A program made the translations under genes and the position numbers. The notes under the pieces were generated by a model. It did not search any database and was not told the origin of the DNA. It was given only the letters and a program-made list of their open reading frames with translations. Of a DNA stretch of 64,000 bases, positions 37,262-48,457 are shown piece after piece. Positions within the stretch are counted from its first letter, which is position 1. Each line of letters begins with the position of its first letter. The stretch comes from Polytrichum commune (taxonomy: Eukaryota; Streptophyta; Polytrichopsida; Polytrichales; Polytrichaceae): NCBI GenBank assembly GCA_950295325.1, contig OX485807.1, forward strand, positions 38,346,440 to 38,410,439, in the 5' to 3' direction.

Positions 37262-40200
37262 ATGGAGCCTGGTTCGCTGTGGATGTGGGTGGCGAGTGCT
37301 TTGGGTATCTTGGCAGCTTCAAGCTTTCTATTCTGGAATCAACACCAGAGGAGATACTTACCCAAAGGAAGCTGGTCTTTGCCAATTGTTGGTGAAACTT
37401 TCAAGTTAAGGCGTGAAGGGATTCAAGAATTTATTCGTAACCATACTGCCAGGTAAGTACTGATTTCTCTTTTGATTGCAGTTCTGGATGTTTTACACCT
37501 TCTAGCGGATCCCTCATATTTTTCTGAGCCTTAATGCGATCACTTTTTTTAATCCGACAATTCTGTTTTAGTGGTATATGGCGAGGCTTGTACTCAAGAA
37601 TGGACGTGTTGCGATGAGATTGGACTATGTGCTCAAAATATAGACACCATTCTACGTTCAATACTGAACACATTTGGGATGGGGGGGGGGGCGTATTTGA
37701 TCACTTGAGGAGTCAGAGCATCTTCACTTTGACCTCTTTTAAAGTTCTGGGTCTCAACTCCGACTCTGACACTTGAAATGACAATTTTCGGGATTTGCAA
37801 TTGCTAGCCGGATGAGATAATTCCTTTCCCAATGGAACAGCCAAATTTGTATGTGGAGTGGGAAGTGCCTCCAATAGGGCCACAAACCTTAATGGGTACT
37901 AGGATTCAGTACTTCTCTTATCAACGGTACCATTTTGGCACTATCCCTGAACTTTTAGGGGAGCTACTTTGAGTTATCCTCTAACTCAACCTGACTTATT
38001 GTCAGGAGTTGGTTGTTTTTGCAGAAGGTAGACGTGCCTAATTCGGTTACTGGTCTTATTTGGACACCTATATTTGAGTGGTATGCTGGTAAGGTGTGGA
38101 TCCAAGAGCCATTCTAGGCTCAATAGGCAATATAATTGGGGGGGGGGGACCTGTAGGACGATCTAATGAACACGAGAATCTCACTTGATAGTGAATAATA
38201 TATTCATACGAGCTCCAAAAATTATGAGGAAAGTGGCTACAGCATCTATTTGGATTTGCTAACCATCTTGCACTAATCGCATGTTCATATCCTAGAAGAA
38301 GTGGACTGGTCGGAAAAAAGTAACCATTTAAGACCCGTTTACCTTAGAACACCTTCCTGTATAGTAAGCTCTCTGTGCATCCTTAGAGGTAGTGTTGAGG
38401 GTTTGAACAAAGAATTTCCATATTGGTTCGTTGAGCATCAAACTCATTTTGACATGCAATCCAGAGGTGCTAAAATGAGTTTGGCCCTAAATGAACCGAA
38501 GTAGGTTGCTCTTCATGCAAATTCAGATGCTACTTCCGAGCAAGCACCATCACAATTGGAAAGAAATTATTGATATTGTATCCAAGACAATCAATGGAAA
38601 ATCCAGACGAAAAGTGCTATCAAGTCCAGAGACATGTCTACTAAGTTCTCTGTGTTTCCCTTGTTTGAAATATTGTGGGGGTTCTTATTAGAAACATTTT
38701 TGGGGATTTCATTTTTTCAGGTATGGAGATATGTTTTCCACCACAATCATGGGCCGCACCATTGTTTGTGTATCTAACCCAGAGACCATCAAGTTTGTGC
38801 TCTCCACAGCACACTCCTCTTTTCCCGAAGGCTTCGGCATGCAACATAATCGGCTTACTTCACAAGGAGTGTTCAGAGGTCCAGGGCACCCCCATTTTCG
38901 AAGAATCATACTTCAGGATACTACTGGAGAGAGCCTCCAGAGCATGCTTCCATTCATCAGCTCTACCGCGAAAAAAGTTGTCGATGAGTGGGAGAACAAA
39001 GAGAGTGTGCATGTGTGTTCCGAGATGAACAAGGTAGTGAATCACCTCTTACAAGTTTTCTCTCATTTATTTAGTTATTTATCTGAATCTTATTTAGATG
39101 TTGAATCACAGGTCGTCATATAATGCATTTGATTAAAAATGAAGCATATGCATGTGTGGGGAATTTTTGCACACACTTATGGATGCTCACTGTTCAAAGA
39201 AATTGAATGAAGGCCCTTATCGAGATGGTTCAATTTCTGTAAGTCAGTTTATGGGGATATCAAACCTTGTCCTTATCTTTGTAAGGGGACGCAATGGTGC
39301 AGTTTGGTTGTGTGCTCATCATTTCCAAATTTCCAAAGGGTTGTGTATTATGCAATTATTACAACAAAACTATACCTAATGGCGACACTAGAGACTAAAG
39401 CAATGCTCGAAAAAACAGAAAAGAGTATCATGGTTATTTTACTGAGTCCCTTTTATCATTTGCTTTAACAATAAATAAATAAATGTAATGAAATTACCTT
39501 ATCATTATGTATTAGTTTTAAGTAACAATCTTGCTATATAGTAGCAGAATGTGCACATATTATAAGTTAATGAGAAAATAATGCAATATTAAAGTATTAA
39601 TGAAGAATTTGTGGTGTTATTTCTTTCAACATTGGATTGTTTCTACATGATAATTTTTGCCTCAGGAAGTTTGTGACATGTCTCTCTTTGGTTTATCTAA
39701 TGTGCAGTACACTTTCACTGTAATGATGCGTGTTTTATGGAGCGATATTGAACCCGACTCCGCGGAGATGGTAAACATCAGGGAGACTATGGGCTTGGTA
39801 ACACAAGGAATCCTTAGCATACCTATCAATCTCCCTGGTTTCTCTTTTTACAAGGCTTTGAAGGTGATCCAGTTTACACCTTTTTCTTCAAATTGTGTTC
39901 CCATTATTCAACATGTCTTTTGGTTGGGAGTTGATCGTTTTGCATACAAGACTTTCCATGCTTGGTGGGTTTTTGGTGCATGCTGGGAGGCAGTGTGGGA
40001 GGTTTGAACAATTTATATCGGTTCATGGAAGGTTGAAAACATTGTGGCATTCCAAGAGGTGCTAAAATGAGTCTGGCCCTCACTGGATCAAAATGATAGG
40101 TCGCTCTTCTTTCATATTCAAATTCAATCACGACCTCCGAGCATTCACCACCACAAGTGGAAAAAAATTATTGATTCTGTATACAATAGTTATTGATATT

Positions 40201-43001
40201 AAAGATATATTAATTCTCACAGAATGTGATTCAGACCAGCTTTGATCCTGACCTTTATAATCTGGGTATGCCAGGCCAGGGAACATCTTGTTGAGAAATT
40301 AATGACTACAATGAAGAACAGGCGAAAAGACGGAGTAATTGTGGGGGATGCCTTAGGCGCGCACATGGCGATCAATCAAATCAAAGTCTCAGATTACGAA
40401 ATATGTTGTGTTATGATAGCATTTATGTTTGCTGGCTATATAACCACAGCCACCTTGCTTCCGTGGGTCATGAAGTATCTTAATGAAAATTCAGAAGTGC
40501 TACAACGTGTACAGGTAGATTTACAAACTTTCAGAACTCCAAAGTTTCAGCTGTGTCAGGACTAGATTTCCATAATAATTTTTGAGAAATTTTATTTAAT
40601 CACCATAACAAGGGGCGATTAACTTCTTCACAAAGTACAGATAGCAGCATCTCTTATTGGATTGTGGATGTGATTTTACGTGATTTAACAGGGTGAGCAA
40701 GAAGAAGTGCGACAAAAAATTGTTGAAGGTGGATCCCTGAAGTGGTTCAAGTCCAGAAGCTCCATGCCATTTACATCACAAGTAAATTTTATAAAACCCA
40801 TACCCCTAGGTCTGGCTGCTTCAGACAGTAAGGATGCTGAAAATGTAGACTAGAGTTTGTTGGAAACTTTTATGACTTTGATCCTTTGTATCGAGTTTGA
40901 CATGATCACTCATCCAAGAATCTATATGTCGATGTAGGTAATCGATGAAGTTTTGAGGCTGGAATCAATTGTTGCAGTGGTTCCAAGACGTGCCGAAACC
41001 AATGTTGAATACAATGGTTAGTAGTGCCCTCAACATCATTTTCCAATTTATGATGTTTATTAATCTACCACTTCACTTTCTGAAAACCTCATCTTATAAC
41101 TGAAGCTCTTGTTCAAATCCCAGGTATTGAAGAATGGCTATGTAGTGCATAAAAGTCTTGTTTCTGTCTAGTACTAAGACCTTGTTGAACTGTGTGAAGG
41201 TCTTGTCTTTCCAAAAGACGTATATGTTTGGCTATCAGCGTATTCCTTACATTGGAATCCAAATAACTTCCCAAATCCATCTGTATTTGATCCATCTCGT
41301 TTCAAGGTGTGTACATTAAGAAACACATGCTCATCTGGTTCTGTTATGTGGTGCAAATTTTGAGCATATCCTGATAACATTCTTATTATGTCCGTACCAC
41401 ATTCACTAGTGTTTTTCTTTTTCATTATGTAGATGCCCTTGTTGAGATAAAGCAATCTCAACCCATAGAGATGCACTCAATACTAAGGAAATTCTCTGCT
41501 TATGGTTTCTCATAGGAGTACCTTCTTAGAATATAGAATGGTACATAGTGCAATCTATTGCAAGAATAAAACCAAGAAAATATTGATGAATGTCTAAATA
41601 TTTCCAGATGATTATGTCAAAACCTACCAAAATTCTCTCATCATAAGGTAGACGTGTTGTCTCAGGGAGTGCACTATTCATTAAAACCAAGCATCACGTG
41701 CGTGCATGCCCCTTATTAAAATACCCTTGTATACATTTTATTTTTGCTAAAATCAAGCAATATACTTACAAATCTCATTGCTTCAAAATACATTTCCATA
41801 CGTACACAAGGGTCCAAAAACAAATACAGAAATTGTATATAACATGTGTACAAATGTTTGGAAATGCAAAAATATGGCCCTATTATATGTATAATATCAA
41901 ATCATGGATTTTTAGTTATAAAGTCGTTACTTAGTGGATGAAAAAACACATGATTCTTGGTCCAGGTCTGACTTGAACGCATAAACGCGTAAATGCATAC
42001 TTTACATATATTTTTCTATAGCCTCATGTATATCTACTTCTTGCTTAATAGCAATATGTCTCTTGTACGTACATTTTGTACATGCTTGTTTTAAATAATA
42101 CCCCTTTTGTTCACCCACGTGTATAAATACAGTACTTGAACAGTGCACTCCCTGGGCGTGTTGTGAATGCTTCCTTTTCCCAACTAGCCCACTTTTCCTT
42201 GGATATGAAACATGTGATTATTACAAGATGGTTAGCAGATCTAAATTGAGGCCGGAGCTCATGAATATCTTATTCATTATCAAAGTGAAGCTTCATGTGC
42301 TTGTCAAATGGCCATATAGGTTTCCTCAATTATGTTGACTATTGAGCCTAGAATGGTTATCATAATTTAAGCACACAATCCAATCTCTTTTAAACACATG
42401 TCTTTTTGGTACATGTTCTTTGAGCCACACCAAACCACATAGCACTCAAATACAGGTGTCCTTACAAGAGAAGTAACCAAATAAGGATTGTCTACCTTAA
42501 TCTGCTAAATGTGATGTCTTGCAGGAAACGCCGAAACCAAATACCTTCATGCCTTTTGGTAATGGCCCGCACATGTGTCCCGGAAGTGAACTCGCAAGAG
42601 TGGAGGCGTTGTTCTTGCTCCATCATCTTGTCACAAAATTCAGGTGCTCAATTTCTTGTATACCAGGGGTGTTGATTGATTTAGATGTGGTGTCATTTGA
42701 CTACGTTTTTTTTGATGTACTAATCACTTCAATGTTGCACTACGCCAGGTTCAGAAAGTTTAGTGACAATCTTTTAGTAGATGGTTTCTAACATCATATG
42801 CATCAATCATAAGGGAAAGTTCTATTTGCAAGCAAGGGTCTAGGGTTTCTTGCAAATCTGAAGTACTAAGTTACCAAAGACTTACTTGCTTTCTATTCTG
42901 GCAGTTGGGAAAGTCTTTCAAACGAGCAAAGGAAGGCGACTAACCAACTGCGACAGCCTGCCGGAGGTTATCCTATTAGAGTCAAAAAATTAATGCCGTG
43001 A
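37262..43001 (+). CDS. Cytochrome P450, CYP85 clan, atypical I-helix
   Basis: Nine exons: 37262-37452, 38721-39033, 39666-39863, 40275-40514, 40692-40781, 40938-41016, 41200-41306, 42525-42643 and 42905-43001. Phases close to 477 aa, usual for microsomal P450s. It has an N-terminal membrane anchor (about residues 8-26), the proline-rich hinge [17 protein letters not shown] (64-66), the I-helix AGYITT (287-292), K-helix EVLR (348-351), [12 protein letters not shown], the FDPSRF meander and heme motif [10 protein letters not shown] with Cys424. Overall order and EVLRLxxIVxxVxRRAxTxVEYNG fit the CYP85 clan, which makes or modifies sterols, brassinosteroids, terpenoids and related compounds on the ER. 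Odd points: the acidic residue of (A/G)Gx(D/E)T is Ile290, and the Arg two residues before the heme Cys is His422. The substrate cannot be told. An in-frame ATG at 37232 would add ten residues. Exon 7's acceptor (after GTGTGAAG) is the least certain junction. Confidence 0.88.
37565..37740 (-). mobile_element. Partial family A MITE in P450 intron 1
   Basis: Shares GATTGGACTATGTGCTCAAA and CATTCTACGTTCAATACTGAAC with family A, followed by an 11-G tract (37681-37691) at the position where other copies have ATAATTGGGGG. Truncated at both ends. Confidence 0.6.
38025..38345 (-). mobile_element. Family A MITE, complete copy in P450 intron 1
   Basis: 321 bp bounded by inverted repeats AAGGTAGACGTGCCTAATT and (right end) AAGACCCGTTTACCTT. 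Contains the family's G-run (38139-38149), ATATTCATACGAGCTCCAAAA and TCCTAGAAGAAGTGGACTGGT. No ORF. Confidence 0.8.
41644..42500 (+). mobile_element. Family A MITE split by a nested hAT-like insertion (P450 intron 7)
   Basis: The left fragment (41644-41660, TAAGGTAGACGTGTTGT) is separated from the rest (42157-42500, ending TTGTCTACCTTAA) by the element at 41661-42156. Removing the insert and one 8-bp duplication restores a standard family A layout, so this copy predates the hAT-like insertion. Confidence 0.75.
41661..42156 (+). mobile_element. hAT-like non-autonomous element nested in a family A MITE
   Basis: Ends CTCAGGGAGTGCACT and AGTGCACTCCCTGGG are inverted repeats with one mismatch. 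The 8-bp sequence CGTGTTGT flanks both sides exactly (41653-41660 and 42157-42164). Length 496 bp, no transposase. An 8-bp target duplication is typical of the hAT superfamily. Confidence 0.85.
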
Positions 43002-43724
43002 GAATTACATAATCAAGTAAATTTAAGTAGATGGCAATCTCTGAATGTTAATACTGTAATTGTTTAGACTTCTAGACATCAGTATATGTATGCAGCGTAA
43101 TTGAGTATTACTGTCCATTAGCGAACTTGAGCATGCAAGGGCGAACTAATGTAGTATGTAGATTTGTAGATGATATACTCGTGATAGATAGATATCGATG
43201 TATAAGATACAATTTGGTCACAGTTTTTGGTATTTAGTGTCCTGTACACTATTCGCGAAGTGAAAACATATCTACGTTACGACATTTAGAGTAGCATATT
43301 GGAATATTTTAGATGATAGTCTTGTGTTTTGAGTGTACTAATGGAAATTGTCATGTGTTTACATTTTAGTATGCAAGAGGATGATATTCTTGAGCATACT
43401 AATGGCAAGTATCATTTGTGTACAATTTAGTCAACTTGTAGATCATTGTGTAACATAGGCATGCACCTCATAACATTATTGAACATACTCATGCCAAGAT
43501 GCTAGTAAGCGCACTTAAACGTCAAGTGTCATGAGGAGACCCTTATGGTGAAGTTGTTAATCATTGGTATAATCTAGCATATGCTTTTAAATAGGATAAT
43601 TGATGCTATTGTGCATGTGACACTAAATACCATTAATAGTGTAGTATGGGTCAAAACAATAATTCCACACACTTCAGGTTATAGTATTATGCTTTTTACA
43701 AAACACCCATGGTCAAGAAAAACA

Positions 43725-44107
43725 TTAAGGAGTCGTGATTGGTGTGGTTACTTACCTCAAATGGACAGCTATATTTCGGTGGTATGTGGTTTGTTGTGGC
43801 TTTAAGAATGGATACCAAAAAGGCATTATGTGATTAAAAGAAATTGGAATGTGTGCTCAAAATGTGATAACCATTCTAGGTTCAATAGTCAACATAATTG
43901 AGGGTGACCAATATGACCATTTAATGAGCACAAGGATCTTCACTTTCATAATGAATCAAATATTCATATGAGCTCTAAAATTTATGAGGGAAGTGGCTAT
44001 GGTCTCGATTTGGATTTGTGAACCATTTTTTTACTAATCGTGTGTTTCATATCCTAGGAGAAGTGCATTAAACAAAATGTAACCATTTAAGAGCCATCTA
44101 TCTTACT
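43725..44107 (-). mobile_element. Family A MITE
   Basis: Shares ATACCAAAAAGGCATTATGTG, ATAACCATTCTAGGTTCAAT and ATCCTAGGAGAAGTG with family A and ends in GTAACCATTTAAGAGCCATC. Terminal repeats are partly eroded. Confidence 0.65.
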
Positions 44108-45859
44108 ATTGTTTTTGAATCCTCAAATAAATAAATAAATAACCAACATCAGGCAATCCGACATGAATTTGAGCATGTTGGCCCTACCTTGGTCAAGAAT
44201 CCTCTTGGTGTAGGGTGGGGTTACTTCCGACCTTGCGGTGGGTGGGCTCTTGGCTTCCAACCTACCTAGCTAGTTTATTATTTTTATTATTTTGATTTAC
44301 TATTATTATTATTTTACACCCCCATCAAGTAGAGAGACGTTTTCATGAGGGGAATTGAACTGCCAACCACTCCATTCAGAAATGGGTACGTCTCCACTAT
44401 TTCCTAGCAGCTTAGGGTCATCTCGGACCTTTGTATTCTCAATATTAAGTAACCCAATAGCACAATATTCGATCCTATAAAAGTTAACTTATATTGATAC
44501 TTGATGGGTATCACAACATTAAATCAACTTGATGTACCCGTGTCATTATATGGGTCCATAACATCATTATGATACTAGAGTAATTGTAGTTTAGTTTTTT
44601 ATTACAAACAAACCCAGGGAAACACTCAGGGTAGACTTAAAAGGTGACTTGTGTATCGTCTAGGTGTCTCATACAAGGTTTAATAAGGAAAAACACAAGG
44701 TTATTGCACTTTATTTTGGGTTTAGACTGACAATTATATTATGGATGAGGGATAAAAATTAGAAAGCTCTCCATGTCAGTACATGCAATTGTGATGGTCT
44801 CTCACCTTACTCAAATTACCTGGACAATAATCTAGCAGTGAGTTCATTTTGGTTAGACCAAGTACGGTACACAAGCATAAGCACAACCATGGTCAATGGT
44901 CTTATATGAGTAACCAATTTTTGTCTTTTTACCAAAGCCATGGACACTTTGGTGTGGACAATGGTCTTGTATTAATTAATCCTTGTTAATGTAACTTGAA
45001 ATGTCCATGTAGTCATCCTTTTAGGATTTTCAGTCTTCTTCCATTACGTGTAATTTTAGTTACAATGTCGGACAATAGTCTCTTACATGGTCTTGGCGAA
45101 GGTGTTCCTAGTTCTCTCAATTACAACCATAGGCCATGCCACATACACATGCCAATCTAGTCTCACATGGTTCTTTGTTTAATTAACTCTAAGTTGCTTG
45201 CATTCATACTATCATCTTGCGACTTCCTTTTATCTTAATTCATTTAAACTTAATTTCTCAAGATTCTCAACTGGAATGAATGCTAACAAGTTCTTTGATT
45301 ATTGACGAATTATGCTTTCTCAATTTTAAATTACTCTCCCTTTCCGGTGACTTTAACATCAAATCACTACTTACCAAGTTCTTGACAATCGTGTCTCTTC
45401 GGCTACCGTCAACTCGCTTCCCATCATCTCCATACGATTGTCTTGCTCATATACCCTTTCGTATTCTTTGAAAGGTTAGTACGGCTGAGACTCAACTATT
45501 CACCGACATTAAGACCATAGCCTTCAACACCAACATTTTAACATATCAATTTCATCATAATCTCCAAGGAATCTCTCCTTGTTGTTTTCCTACCTTAATT
45601 TGCGATTCAATTTTCCCACGAGAATTTACACGCTACAACTTATAATCCAATAGCATCACCCTAGATTCAAAATAATTACAAAAAAAATTAGACGATTGCT
45701 TGGCCAATAAATATTCCATTTATTTGCGACTTTACATAAACTGTATGTGCGAAATTGAATTCAAAGAGGCTCACAGGCCGAGTAATCATTGGAGTGATAT
45801 TAGAACATAATAATCGAAGCCTCGATCCAGCGACCAAATCTCTCTAAGACCATGGTCAC

Positions 45860-46128
45860 CTCGGGGGGTTCACTGGCGAAAAATCGTAGAACAACGTGCG
45901 ATAAAAATAGGGTCTGATATATTCATTGTAGATAAATTTTGTAAAAAACTTACATATAATATAGGGGGTTTTTAAATAGTGAAAAAATATTACATGTAAA
46001 ATACCATCACACCTTTATTTTGAAAAATATCATACCTTATAATCTTTTCTGCAAGGTAAATAGCCCCCCAATAAATAGGTCCCGAACGCACGTGTATGCA
46101 AAATATAAGAGGGAGTGAACCCCCCGAG
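45860..46128 (+). mobile_element. hAT-like MITE, 269 bp, perfect ends
   Basis: Perfect 15-bp inverted repeats CTCGGGGGGTTCACT / AGTGAACCCCCCGAG, flanked by a perfect 8-bp duplication ATGGTCAC (45852-45859 and 46129-46136). The interior is an internally deleted version of the 880-bp element at 32018-32897. Perfect ends and duplication suggest a young insertion. Confidence 0.9.
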
Positions 46129-46889
46129 ATGGTCACGCATCCCATTCAGGTTTACAATAGTAATTTAAATACGTAATTACTTAAACAGGCCTTGTCTTTT
46201 ATAGCCTACCCAGATCATATGTAGATATCAAACAATGCCCTTCTTGCTATTAGGCTATAGTCCTACCTACTTTCTGATTTCTCTAGACTATAGCCTATTC
46301 ACACTAGCTCGAATCCGTTGTTCTGGTTCATCTAAATCCCATTTACATTGAATTTCATATTTAACCAGAAAATAAAAGAAAGTTTAACTACAATAATTTC
46401 AAAAGGTATGATGGTTTTTGGATGGTATATAGATCCCAACTGGTATCAGGAACAAAAATATCCTCAAATACCTAGTACCCTACTTGCATAAGAGAACGTA
46501 AACTCCTTGTTATAAATTCTAGTCCATAATCACTTCCTTTAAACATACTAAGCATCTTGACAAATGGGGCACTTACAAACATACACATAGATTTCTATGC
46601 CAATGGCCTCCACCTTCTTTTAGTGTCACTTGACGGCTTGATGCATTGCCAGAAACATAGTATTGGCTAAAAGAGTTTGTTTAGCACCCGCTCACCTAAG
46701 AAACGGAGGTAATTGGCATTCTACCAAAAAATGCAGTGTGATAAAGTCCCAATAAATGGTTCAAAACAAAAATTATAGAAGTATTAGGAAGGTATCACAA
46801 ATTCATCTTGAAAATATGTTTTGTAAATTCAATGAATGTTCATCAAATATATAGAATAGGCACATTATTTCATAGCCCCCCTGAAACTA

Positions 46890-47234
46890 CACTAAAGAGT
46901 CCTATTATTGTGGGTCACGGTAATTTTCTAGAGCTCATGGTAGTTCTCATTATGGAAATTTATGTGGGCCACATTAATTTTCAACCCACTCTAATTTCTA
47001 GCAAAAAATTAGCATGGGCCACATTTACAAATTGTGTTGAAAAATATTGTGGTGTCAATGATTTTTCTTAGTGTTACTTAGGTCTTGTAATTAATATTCA
47101 GTTGTGTTGGTTGAAATCTTCATGAAGACTTAGGGGAAGGCCTGGGGTCTCGGACCCATGTTCATTCCATCTTGACTAGAAATTAAATGTGGCCCACACT
47201 AATTTTCCATCCACATTAATAGGACTACTTCGTG
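46890..47234 (+). mobile_element. TA-target MITE (family B)
   Basis: Ends CACTAAAGAGTCCTATTA and (right) TAGGACTACTTCGTG are inverted repeats, with TA on both sides (46888-46889, 47235-47236). The interior has repeated TGTGGGCCACATTAATTTTC-like segments and a GACTAGAAATTAA motif shared with copies at 53344, 61989 and 62922. Tc1/mariner-type by target site. Confidence 0.7.
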
Positions 47235-47259
47235 TACAACCAAACCTTCGTAATGTCAC

Positions 47260-47376
47260 CTTGCGTAATGTCACTTCTTCTCTTATATCTTGAAACCCTA
47301 GGGAATGGATGTGCTCAATTTTAATCTCCCTCCTTGTTATCACATTTCCCTCTCATATATCATGGATTTGGATGTT
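47260..47376 (+). mobile_element. Dispersed element E, outer segment
   Basis: Sequence GTAATGTCACTTCTTCTCTT to GAAACCCTAGGGAATGG and TTATCACATTTCCCTCTCAT corresponds to the reverse complement of 20060-20150. It is continuous with the 264-bp array that follows, so the array arose by triplication inside this element. Confidence 0.6.
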
Positions 47377-48168
47377 AAAATAAACCACCAAATCCCTTAA
47401 ACCACACACTGGCACACATTATCATTATTGTCATTATTGCCATTATTACAATATTGACTTTGTGTTCTTCCATAATGTCACATGCTAAACAAATTCTCTA
47501 TTATCATGCATCCATGTTAACACTACAAACCTCCTTAATATCACGTGCACTTTGATTGCCACAAGCGTGATATTAGGGGGGTTGGGGTGTACCTATTATC
47601 TCATGTGGTTCATATCTCTACGAGCCTAGGGAGTTTCCACCAAATAAACCACCAAATCCCTTAAACCACACACTGGCACACATTATCATTATTGTCATTA
47701 TTGCCATTATTACAATATTGACTTTGTGTTCTTCCATAATGTCACATGCTAAACAAATTCTCTATTATCATGCATCCATGTTAACACTACAAACCTCCTT
47801 AATATCACGTGCACTTTGATTGCCACAAGCGTGATATTAGGGGGGTTGGGGTGTACCTATTATCTCATGTGGTTCATATCTCTACGAGCCTAGGGAGTTT
47901 CCACCAAATAAACCACCAAATCCCTTAAACCACACACTGGCACACATTATCATTATTGTCATTATTGCCATTATTACAATATTGACTTTGTGTTCTTCCA
48001 TAATGTCACATGCTAAACAAATTCTCTATTATCATGCATCCATGTTAACACTACAAACCTCCTTAATATCACGTGCACTTTGATTGCCACAAGCGTGATA
48101 TTGGGGGGGTTGGGGTGTACCTATTATCTCATGTGGTTCATATCTCTACGAGCCTAGGGAGTTTCACC
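47377..48168 (+). repeat. Three tandem copies of a 264-bp unit
   Basis: The unit begins AAAATAAACCACCAAATCCC and recurs at 47381, 47645 and 47909 (exact period 264). I see essentially one difference, in the G run near 48105 of copy 3. Such identity means recent amplification. The array ends about 290 bp upstream of the ATG of the DUF1995 gene. Confidence 0.95.
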
Positions 48169-48457
48169 GTGTTTTTCTAAAAGCAAAATTATACCCGGGT
48201 CCATGTTCATGTTCATGTCAATGTTCACGAACCGCCGGATATGAGCCCGTGTAGGAAACAGATGGGGCTCGCCTCTCCTCCCTTTTTGCTCTTCCCGGCC
48301 GAGTCATGACTAAAGAATGTGATCACTTACAATCAGAGTGCGGAATCTCAGATTGCTTGCTGTTCTTAAAATGCTAATTTACATTTACGGCGACCTTCGA
48401 ATTTCTCAAACTGTCCTTGCTTGAGCCATTCTTTGGTAGCTGAAGAATTTTGCAACC

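Larger units (their letters stand above)
43002..47250. other. Gene-free region downstream of the P450
   Basis: Contains a family A copy (43725-44107), a hAT-like element (45860-46128) and a TA-target MITE (46890-47234). The stretch 44110-45850 has no recognisable ORF, repeat or RNA gene. Confidence 0.5.

Noticed and set aside
41113-41199. A P450 exon beginning near 41123 (LKNGYVVHK) with two stop codons, suggesting a pseudogene
   Set aside because: An acceptor at 41199 gives an in-frame join, [17 protein letters not shown], that matches the family with only about one residue missing, so a broken exon need not be assumed. Transcript data would settle it.
44110-45850. Possible LTR retrotransposon in a long featureless stretch
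   Set aside because: No gag/pol motifs, no long direct repeats and no primer-binding-like site were seen.
47377-48168. Regularly spaced repeats that might suggest a CRISPR-like or satellite array
   Set aside because: Only three long, contiguous units without spacers in a eukaryotic genome; a plain tandem triplication within a transposon.
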